Source: Roseivirga sp.
GTDB lineage: Bacteria > Bacteroidota > Bacteroidia > Cytophagales > Cyclobacteriaceae
DNA: 42,435 nucleotides
Direction of reading: 5' to 3'
Assembly (NCBI GenBank): GCA_021404565.1
Contig: JAAWWF010000013.1
Coordinates: 1-42,435, forward strand
The notes under the pieces are model-generated. The model ran no database searches. It saw nothing but the letters and a program-made list of their open reading frames with translations, and had not been told where the DNA came from. Below are positions 33,254 through 40,592 of the stretch, one piece after another. Every line of letters begins with the position of its first letter. The first letter of the stretch is position 1. The position numbers and the translations under genes were made by a program.

Positions 33254-35029
33254 ATGCGAAAGACTCCCACTCTCTTCTGCCTTTTTGGAGGACTATTTTT
33301 TGTACTTTTCTCATACACAGCCACCGCTCAGGCTCAGCTTGACAGCCTGAAGGCTCTGCTTCCCGAATCTTCGGGTACTAATAAAATTGATATTCAGAAT
33401 AAGATTGCCCGTCAGTTACTTTATATCTCTCACACCGATGCAGATAGTCTTCTCAATGAGATCATTGAGGAGAGTGAGACACTGAACTACGAATCAGGTA
33501 AATGTCTGGCCCAGGTGTTGAGAAGCACATTGTACATGTTTCAATCAAAGTTTGCAGAGGCAAAAAAGGCCTATGCCTTATCCATCGCCTTTGCCGAAAG
33601 AATTGGGCATGAAGAGGCCCTGGCTTACGGAAAACTCGGGCTAGGCGCTTTGTACATCAACAAAGGTGAGTATGCTTTAGCCTATGAAAATCATATGGAG
33701 GGGGTGAAGTTTGCACGGGCCATTCAAAATGAAGACCTGGAACTGACCTACCTTATGAATATCGGGGTGATCAATCAGATGCTGAGAGATTATGATGAAG
33801 CCGAAAAATTCCTGCTTCAGGCCCTCGAGATTGGTAGTAGAAATAGCCTTACACATCGTCAGGGCCAAATACATGGCAATCTGGGAATCATTGAACTCAA
33901 TCGTAAGAACTACGGCCTGTCGATAGACCACCACAGAAAGGCAATAGGCTATTTCGAGAAGATCAACGCACGGACACAGTCAGCTGTGGCTTATCAAAAC
34001 ATGGGTTTCTCTTATGCCAGATCAGGTAATAATGCAGGGGCCGAAAAGGCCTATGATGAATCGCTTGAACTAAGGCTTGCTACGGGTGATAGCCTAGGCT
34101 ATGCCCGGGGGTTAAGGTATAAGGCGGAACTATTTCTGGACACCGAACAGCTTTTAAAAGCGCAACGCTTACTTTCGGAAGCCCTGACAATTACAAAGGC
34201 CTATAACAATGAAGTATTACTGTCTGAAATTCATGACCTAAGGGTAAGGCTTTTTGAAGGTAAGGGCGACTTTCGCAATGCCCTGGAGGTTCAGAAAGAG
34301 CTCATGATTCTTAAGGACACCCTCACGGCCAAGGCAAACAGAAACAAGCTTGCACAACTCACGGCCGAATTTGAGTTCGAAAAGCTTGAAAACGAAAACA
34401 AGCTGCAATTGAGCGAAAATGAAGTGAAAGACTTGAAAATAAGAGAGAGAAACCAGCTCTTGGGCGGTACACTCGTTCTGCTTGCCATCGTTACTATATG
34501 GGGCGTTTGGAAATGGAAGCAGTTGAAAATGAGACTGAAACTAACAGAAAAAGATCACCTCATCGCTCAACAAGATGTGGAGCTAAGGGCAAAAGAATTT
34601 GAATCAGACAAGCTAAACCTTATTCGATATGCTGATCAGCTGCTTTCTAAAAATCAGGAGCTGGAAGAGAAAAAGACTCAACTCGAAAACAAGATTTCCA
34701 GTTCTTTAGAGGAGAAAAGGGAAATAGATGAGCTGATTGAAAAACTCAGATCAACCATCAACGATGAGAAGGACTGGACCGCTTTCCGCCTTTATTTTGA
34801 CACTCTGTTTGGCGGGTTTTTTGACAAACTGGCCAGTTATAGCAATGCCGAATTCACCATGTATGAACAAAGACTGATTGCACTGATCAAGATATCGTTA
34901 TCCAATAAAGAAATTGGTGGTATTTTGAATATTTCAAGGAACAGTGTAGTCAGAGCCAAGCATAGGCTCAGACAGAAATTTGGCTTCAAGGAGACCAGGG
35001 ATTTGGAAGATTTTCTAATCAAACTTTAG
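33254..35029 (+). CDS. TPR sensor / transmembrane / LuxR-like HTH regulator 6 (HTH class I)
   Basis: 591 aa from the ATG at 33254, preferred to a TTG at 33245. Signal peptide to about 27 (SYTATAQ). TPR-like repeats about 60-365, with the same units as regulator 1 (LMNIGVINQMLRDYDEAEKFL, IHGNLGIIELNRKNYGLSI). TM about 402-420, a long coiled coil (about 425-500), then the W-T-A-F helix and an HTH with recognition helix SRNSVVRAKHRLRQKF. Three 11-bp-spaced GTCTG repeats follow the stop codon, then the largest exported protein of the array. CTATATTG shortly before the start recurs in front of regulator 7. Confidence 0.86.
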   Translation: MRKTPTLFCLFGGLFFVLFSYTATAQAQLDSLKALLPESSGTNKIDIQNKIARQLLYISHTDADSLLNEIIEESETLNYESGKCLAQVLRSTLYMFQSKFAEAKKAYALSIAFAERIGHEEALAYGKLGLGALYINKGEYALAYENHMEGVKFARAIQNEDLELTYLMNIGVINQMLRDYDEAEKFLLQALEIGSRNSLTHRQGQIHGNLGIIELNRKNYGLSIDHHRKAIGYFEKINARTQSAVAYQNMGFSYARSGNNAGAEKAYDESLELRLATGDSLGYARGLRYKAELFLDTEQLLKAQRLLSEALTITKAYNNEVLLSEIHDLRVRLFEGKGDFRNALEVQKELMILKDTLTAKANRNKLAQLTAEFEFEKLENENKLQLSENEVKDLKIRERNQLLGGTLVLLAIVTIWGVWKWKQLKMRLKLTEKDHLIAQQDVELRAKEFESDKLNLIRYADQLLSKNQELEEKKTQLENKISSSLEEKREIDELIEKLRSTINDEKDWTAFRLYFDTLFGGFFDKLASYSNAEFTMYEQRLIALIKISLSNKEIGGILNISRNSVVRAKHRLRQKFGFKETRDLEDFLIKL

Positions 35030-35042
35030 ACAGAATCTCTTT

Positions 35043-35075
35043 GTCTGACTGCTGTCTGCTGCTTGTCTGCATGCC
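35043..35075 (+). promoter_or_regulatory. Operator-like array: three TGTCTG repeats at 11-bp spacing (class I)
   Basis: GTCTG begins at 35043, 35054 and 35065, exactly 11 bp apart (units GTCTGACTGCT, GTCTGCTGCTT, GTCTGCATGCC), 69 bp (last GTC to ATG) upstream of exported protein 8. Same period as 1981-2024, behind a regulator of the same HTH class. Confidence 0.6.
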
Positions 35076-35133
35076 CTGAGAGGTTAATAGAGGCCTATTA
35101 TGGATCATTGTCAGAGGATTAATTCCACTAGTA

Positions 35134-38100
35134 ATGACCAAAGCACCATCCGAATTTCCTTTGCTTTTCAAATGGAGAAAAGTGAAGGTCAGACCTCTTG
35201 TAGTCCTATTCCTGCTGATCGGCCTTGTAAGTTTTAGAAACGCTCCTGTAGGACACCATGCTTTTGACTTGCTGTTGACCGAAACTTTCGAAACGGATGG
35301 TGACGGCACAAGGTATCAGGCCAATCTGTTTTCAAACAGCGGGGATGTGTTTACAAGGTTCAATCTTACAACCTTTCCAGAGGGCCCCAATAGCGACAAC
35401 TTTTTTAGCACTTACTCCGGTCACCAGGGCAATTTTGTATTGGGAGGAGAAGATCTGGATGAATTTCCTGAAAACCCCTTATCCGTAAGCGCAGATGGAG
35501 GGCACGTCTATGTCGTTTTGAAAACCTTAGATGTCTCTTCCTATCAGGGAGGTACGGCCAAAGTGGAAATACTCTTAGGGGCTAACGGTGCTGAAATAAA
35601 CAGATACGAAAAGAATGACTTCATTCAAATTGAATATGCTTTTGACGCTGACATAGCCACAGGTGCCAACAGTGTCGGTGCGGTACCGGCCAACGATACT
35701 GATGTCGATGATGGCACCTATGCTATTGCAGGGGCATTTTATGGCGATCAAAGTGGTGTTACTAATAACCCTGCTGACGGCCCCTCAGGGAGCTGGGTGG
35801 AAGACACGGATCTGGATGGCTTTTCAAATGACGAAAGCGGAACAGCTTTGGGTAATACATTGTCAGATCATGATTTTACGTTCAGCGTACCTGCTGGTGC
35901 CAACAATATGTCTGTAAGAATTCATATTGCCACAACACATGGTTCAGAGGAAGTGATCATAGACAATATTAGAATTTCAGCTGAAGAGGGCAGTTCAGCC
36001 ACAGCCCTGGCCGCAGGTGAAATGGCCATTGCCTCTGCCAGTTCAGACACTCCAGACGCTTTTTCCTTTGTATCCTTTGTCAACATTGCGGCCAATACCA
36101 CCATATTTTTTACTGATAAAGGCTGGGATGCCAATGCCGGAGCATTTCAAACCACACCAGCATCAGATGAGGGCATCATCCAGTGGAGTAGTACCAGCTC
36201 GCTCATCGCAGGAACGGAGGTGGTGGTTACCAATGCAGACAATGGATCGATATCCGCTAGCGTGGGTACTGCTACACGCAGCAGTGGAGACTTTGATCTG
36301 TCCACAGATGGAGATCAGGTAATCATATTCCAGGGAACGGAAGCAAGCCCGACTTTTGTATATGCCTTTAATTTTGATGGCAGTGGTTACCTGTCCAATC
36401 CGGGGAGCGATGCAAGCAATACCAGTGTACCCAATGGGCTGACCGAAGGAACAAACGCTTACCTGACCTCAAGTCACATCGACAACTGGAGGTATCGTTG
36501 CTCTGCAAATGCTACAGCGCTCATTCAGTACATGCAGGATTTTAACTATGAATCTAATGGTATTACCGGGTTTACCTCCGGAGTGGGTTCTGATATCAAT
36601 TGTCTCACAGGGCCTAATCAGGCACCCTCAGCTTCAGTAGTCTCCTTTTCAGGAATTCTGAAGACCAGTGCCACATTGACGGGTGCCTACACCTATACTG
36701 ATGGCGATAGCGATCCGGAAAGTGGTTCTACTTACCAATGGTATCGCTCTGATGATGCTGGTGGCACTAACAAGGCGGCCATCAGCGGAGCGATCAACCA
36801 ATTTTATGTTCCTCAAGACGATGATGCCACTAAATTCCTCAGCTTTGAAGTGACACCCATGGATGGCAAGCAGCCGGGCAACGCGGTGGAGAGCGCTATT
36901 CAGGGGCCTGTTGTGGCACTGCCGGCAGATGGCAGTTTTGTTTCCTTGCTCGCTGAATCTTTTGAGACTGACGGTCAGGGATCACGCTATCGGTTTAATG
37001 ATTTTTTCGATGGCTTCGATTACTTCACCAGATTCGATTTGGTAGCCAACCCACAAGGTTTGAGCAGCTCCAGTTTCTTTGCCGATTACGCTGGTTCAGA
37101 TGGTGACTTTGTACTGGGCGGTGAAGATTTAGATGAGTTTCCGGAAAATCCGCTTTCAGTCGGAGCTGATGGAGGTCATGTCTATGTGGTTTTCAAAACT
37201 GTTGACGTTTCAAGCTACCGGGATGGAACAGCCAAGGTACAGCTGCTATTGGGGGCGAACAGTGTCGAACCGCTGCGATATGAGACAGATGATTTTATAA
37301 AAATTGAATATGCCTTTGATACGGATATTGCTACCGGGGCGAATAGTGTAGGAGGTATTCCTACTGCAGTAGCCAATGTAGACGATGGCACATACACCAT
37401 AGGCGGTGCATTTTACGGTGACGATAGCGACCCGAGTGATGACTCCGGTGAATGGCTGGAGGATACCGACCTTGATGGTATCAGCAGTGATGAGATAGGC
37501 ACCAAATTATCTCAGACACTCTCCGATCACTCCTTCAATTTCCCCATTCCTTCAGGGGCCTCCAACATGTCCATCAGGGTGCATATCGCTACTACTGATG
37601 GATCTGAAGAGGTTATCATTGATAATGTAAGAATCTCTGCAGCCAACAACACGCCCAGCACAGCTACAGTGGCTGCTTCCGTTTTCCTTGAAGGTGCATA
37701 TAATGGCACCAACCTGAACACCACACTCAATGCCAGTATCCCCACTACTCAGCCCTACAGCATCAATGGCCATACCGGAGGCACAGCATCGAGTATCCCA
37801 GCCAATGCAGTGGACTGGGTATTGGTCGAATTGAGAGAGGCTGCTTCGGCAGCCGCTGCACTCAGTTCCACCAAGGTGGGCGCTACTGCCGGGTTTTTAA
37901 TGAATGATGGTAGTATTAAGGCTTCTGATGGTATCAGTGATCTGACCATATCTCTCAGCGGTAACAGTGGTTCGGCCTTTTTTGTGGTCGTTTATCATCG
38001 CAATCACCTCGCCATCATGTCTGCCACCGCCATTTCAGAAAGTAGTGGCACTTATAGTATCGATTTTACCACTTCATCAGTCAATACCTATCAAACGACC

Positions 38101-38334
38101 ACGGCCCTTACTACCCTGTCCACCGGTAAATTTGCCATGCCTGCCGGAGATGCTGATGGAGATGGTGATGTGGATGCCACGGACCTTACCACCTGGAGGG
38201 GACAGAACGGAGTTGTATTTAGCTATAACAGCACCAATGGAGACTTCAATCTGGATGGTGTGATCAACGCGGTAGATCGCAATGAATTTCAAAAGAAGAA
38301 TAACACGAAGACCAGCCAGGTACCGAATACTTAG
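35134..38334 (+). CDS. Exported protein 8, multi-domain A-B-Ig-A with dockerin-like C-terminal region
   Basis: 1066 aa, twice the size of its paralogues. The N-terminus has a long basic region before the hydrophobic segment (about 23-34, VVLFLLIGLVSF), so it may be a signal peptide or an uncleaved anchor. Order: type-A domain (about 46-285, TETFETDGDGTRYQAN), type-B domain (about 290-495, GEMAIASASSDTPDAFSFVSF), an Ig/PKD-like linker (about 500-600, YTYTDGDSDPESGSTYQWYR), a second type-A domain (about 605-835, AESFETDGQGSRYRFN), then the conserved C-terminal region from 841, Ca loops from 1006, tail KTSQVPNT. Both A domains share GGEDLDEFPENPLSV and a DTDLDG Ca-like motif, so one arose by internal duplication. 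Probably controlled by regulator 6. Confidence 0.86.
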   Translation: MTKAPSEFPLLFKWRKVKVRPLVVLFLLIGLVSFRNAPVGHHAFDLLLTETFETDGDGTRYQANLFSNSGDVFTRFNLTTFPEGPNSDNFFSTYSGHQGNFVLGGEDLDEFPENPLSVSADGGHVYVVLKTLDVSSYQGGTAKVEILLGANGAEINRYEKNDFIQIEYAFDADIATGANSVGAVPANDTDVDDGTYAIAGAFYGDQSGVTNNPADGPSGSWVEDTDLDGFSNDESGTALGNTLSDHDFTFSVPAGANNMSVRIHIATTHGSEEVIIDNIRISAEEGSSATALAAGEMAIASASSDTPDAFSFVSFVNIAANTTIFFTDKGWDANAGAFQTTPASDEGIIQWSSTSSLIAGTEVVVTNADNGSISASVGTATRSSGDFDLSTDGDQVIIFQGTEASPTFVYAFNFDGSGYLSNPGSDASNTSVPNGLTEGTNAYLTSSHIDNWRYRCSANATALIQYMQDFNYESNGITGFTSGVGSDINCLTGPNQAPSASVVSFSGILKTSATLTGAYTYTDGDSDPESGSTYQWYRSDDAGGTNKAAISGAINQFYVPQDDDATKFLSFEVTPMDGKQPGNAVESAIQGPVVALPADGSFVSLLAESFETDGQGSRYRFNDFFDGFDYFTRFDLVANPQGLSSSSFFADYAGSDGDFVLGGEDLDEFPENPLSVGADGGHVYVVFKTVDVSSYRDGTAKVQLLLGANSVEPLRYETDDFIKIEYAFDTDIATGANSVGGIPTAVANVDDGTYTIGGAFYGDDSDPSDDSGEWLEDTDLDGISSDEIGTKLSQTLSDHSFNFPIPSGASNMSIRVHIATTDGSEEVIIDNVRISAANNTPSTATVAASVFLEGAYNGTNLNTTLNASIPTTQPYSINGHTGGTASSIPANAVDWVLVELREAASAAAALSSTKVGATAGFLMNDGSIKASDGISDLTISLSGNSGSAFFVVVYHRNHLAIMSATAISESSGTYSIDFTTSSVNTYQTTTALTTLSTGKFAMPAGDADGDGDVDATDLTTWRGQNGVVFSYNSTNGDFNLDGVINAVDRNEFQKKNNTKTSQVPNT

Positions 38335-38426
38335 TACTATAGATATTAGATAAAAGAAGATAGACTTAAACTGATTTATGACACAAACCCTCATTAACCA
38401 TTAACACCCTAAGACCTTAACTCCTC

Positions 38427-38702
38427 ATGACAATACTAGAGAGACGCTTAATGGATCATTTATTACTGGAGCTGGAAGCTTCCAACGGGCGTTTTCAGAG
38501 CCAGCTCAAACACCGGTATCCGCGACTTACCTCGTATGACCTGAGGCTTTGTACCTATCTTAAGTCCAACCTTTCCACCAAGGAAATCGCTACGCTGCTT
38601 AATATTACTCCTGATAGCGTAAAAAAAGCCAAGCACCGATTGAGGAAGAAACTTCTGCTGAAGCCCTGTGACCGATGGTCCGAAATCGTAGTGGGACTAT
38701 GA
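38427..38702 (+). CDS. Small stand-alone LuxR-like HTH protein 8
   Basis: 91 aa, ATG start. Begins MTILERRLMDHLLLELEAS; HTH STKEIATLLNITPDSVKKAKHRLRKKL; tail DRWSEIVVGL, close to that of the copy at 2-259 (ARWAEIVL). The leader shares a 24-base block at 38371-38394 (one mismatch) with 28869-28892, so the leaders of copies 6 and 8 are recent duplicates. Regulator 7 follows after 24 bases. Confidence 0.87.
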   Translation: MTILERRLMDHLLLELEASNGRFQSQLKHRYPRLTSYDLRLCTYLKSNLSTKEIATLLNITPDSVKKAKHRLRKKLLLKPCDRWSEIVVGL

Positions 38703-38711
38703 TGAAGTCCC

Positions 38712-38719
38712 TATATTGC
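38712..38719 (+). promoter_or_regulatory. TATATTGC box before regulator 7
   Basis: CTATATTG at 38711-38718 recurs at 33240-33247 before regulator 6, in both cases five to eight bases before the ATG. It is two changes or fewer from TAnnTTTG. A promoter role, with almost no leader, is inferred. Confidence 0.4.
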
Positions 38720-38726
38720 GGTTACC

Positions 38727-40493
38727 ATGTTTCTGTTTTTGAGAAGAGTTATTGTATTCACTTTCCTAACCCTTGGTGTCTTTTTTCAGCTTAGTGCACA
38801 AGTTGAGGTCGATAGCATCAGAAGCCTGATTCCGGAAGCCCGGGGTACAGATAAGGTCGATTTATTAAATACCCTGGCCTCAAGATTGATCACCATTTCA
38901 CCAATGGATGTGGAGAAGGTTACAGCCGAGGCTTTAGATCTGGCAGAACAATTTGATTATTCCCATGGAATCATCAGGGCATGGGTAAACAATGCAACTC
39001 TGTGGAGCAGGCAAAATGATTTTGTAAGGGCTAAAGAAGTTTTTGACAAAGCGCTGAAACTGGCCCTGTCATCGGACGATTTGCAAGCCCAAGTTCTCAT
39101 AAAAAACGGCATGGGAGCCAATTACGGGAAGCAGGGCCGGTATGCCGAATCAATTGAAGCATATCTTCAGGCCGTCCCCCTGGCAAAGGAGATTAACGAT
39201 CTTGACCTGGCCGCTTCTCTGTTCATGAATATGGGCAGAACGAAAGAGTTATTGTCTGAATTTGATGAAGCAGATAGTTTTTACCAGCAAGCCATGGAGT
39301 TGTACTCCGAACTGGGAGACAAGTTCAGGATGGGACAGCTCTACATTAATCTCGGGGTGCTGGAATACAAAAAGCAAAACCTGGGAAGGTCAGTCAAGTA
39401 CAATAGCATGGCACTCGAGATTTTTGATGGGTTGGGCGATAAAGCGATGACCGCCTTAAGTCTTCAGAATCTTGGTTTTGCTTATGCAACTACCGGTCAA
39501 CATCAAAGAGCTCTTAGTCATTATGCTCGATCGTATGAATTAAGAAAGCAAATCAATGACGCCTTTGGAATGGGGAAAATACTGCTGAACCGGGCGAAAG
39601 TATTTGAAGAGCAGGGGAATCAATCAGAATCTCTCAAAAACGCACGGGCATCTATGAAAATAGCCTCGGACATAGACCACAAAGTGCTGGTACGAGATGT
39701 TTCCTTATTCCTTTACAATCTGTTCAGAAAAAAACAAGACCATAAGGAAGCGCTGGAATACTACATGGTGTATGCAAAAACCAAGGATACGCTCAATATT
39801 ATGGCAAACCAGTCAAGAGTATCAGAACTGACGGCACGCTTTGATTTTGATAAACTCAGAGATCAAAACCAACTGCAGTTACAGCAAAACGAGATAAAAG
39901 ACCTGAAAATAAGGCAAAGAAATCAGCTTATTAGAGGCCTCCTGTTTATGTTTTTACTGCTTATAATCATTTTCTACAACCAGCGAAAGGGAATGCGGTA
40001 CAGGCTGGAGCTGAGCAAAAAGGACCAGGCGATATATAAGCAGGAAAAAGAATTGGCGACCAAAGAACTGGAGGTTCAAAAAGAGAAACTTGTGTCCTAT
40101 GCCAACAAGGTTTTATTGAAGGACAACATTCTGGCAGAAGCCGAAATGGAATTGTCGCAATTAAAGAGCGGAAGAGTACCTTCTGGAAGAAGCCTGAGTG
40201 AGCTGATTGACGGACTCAATGCAAGTATAAGCGAACAAGACTGGCTTTCATTTAAGCTTTATTTTGAAGCTACCTATCCACAGTTCTTTGAAAAATTAAG
40301 AGACAAGTGTCATGAACCGTCAACAAGCGACCAACGATTGGCAGCTATGATTAAGATAGGTCTTTCCAATAAGGAGATTGCCGCTGCATTTAATATTTCT
40401 CCCGATAGCGTGGTCCGAGCCAAACATCGTTTAAGACAAAAACTTGACTTTGCCAGCCCTCAGGAAATGGAAGACTTTGTTATCAGCCTCTAG
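38727..40493 (+). CDS. TPR sensor / transmembrane / LuxR-like HTH regulator 7 (HTH class I)
   Basis: 588 aa. Signal peptide to about 24 (FFQLSAQ). TPR-like repeats about 55-365 (KNGMGANYGKQGRYAESIEAYL, LYINLGVLEYKKQNLGRSV). TM about 401-418, coiled coil about 420-480, then the W-L-S-F helix and an HTH with recognition helix SPDSVVRAKHRLRQKL. It differs from regulator 1 in only a few recognition-helix residues. The stop codon overlaps the first of three GTCYG repeats that lead to exported protein 9. Confidence 0.86.
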   Translation: MFLFLRRVIVFTFLTLGVFFQLSAQVEVDSIRSLIPEARGTDKVDLLNTLASRLITISPMDVEKVTAEALDLAEQFDYSHGIIRAWVNNATLWSRQNDFVRAKEVFDKALKLALSSDDLQAQVLIKNGMGANYGKQGRYAESIEAYLQAVPLAKEINDLDLAASLFMNMGRTKELLSEFDEADSFYQQAMELYSELGDKFRMGQLYINLGVLEYKKQNLGRSVKYNSMALEIFDGLGDKAMTALSLQNLGFAYATTGQHQRALSHYARSYELRKQINDAFGMGKILLNRAKVFEEQGNQSESLKNARASMKIASDIDHKVLVRDVSLFLYNLFRKKQDHKEALEYYMVYAKTKDTLNIMANQSRVSELTARFDFDKLRDQNQLQLQQNEIKDLKIRQRNQLIRGLLFMFLLLIIIFYNQRKGMRYRLELSKKDQAIYKQEKELATKELEVQKEKLVSYANKVLLKDNILAEAEMELSQLKSGRVPSGRSLSELIDGLNASISEQDWLSFKLYFEATYPQFFEKLRDKCHEPSTSDQRLAAMIKIGLSNKEIAAAFNISPDSVVRAKHRLRQKLDFASPQEMEDFVISL

Positions 40494-40523
40494 TCTGGTA
40501 TTTGTCCGATCTTGTCCGGTATT
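40493..40523 (+). promoter_or_regulatory. Operator-like array: three GTCYGRT repeats at 11/10-bp spacing (class I)
   Basis: GTCTGGTATTT (40493), GTCCGATCTT (40504) and GTCCGGTATT (40514) follow each other directly, the first sharing a base with the regulator 7 stop codon. The whole unit, not only GTC, is repeated here, giving the clearest class I consensus (GTCYGRTNTT). Confidence 0.62.
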
Positions 40524-40592
40524 ATTCAAAACGTATTTTTTTTTCGGTTTCAGTGAATAGAGAGCTTTAAGAATCAGCTCAAATACTGTTCA

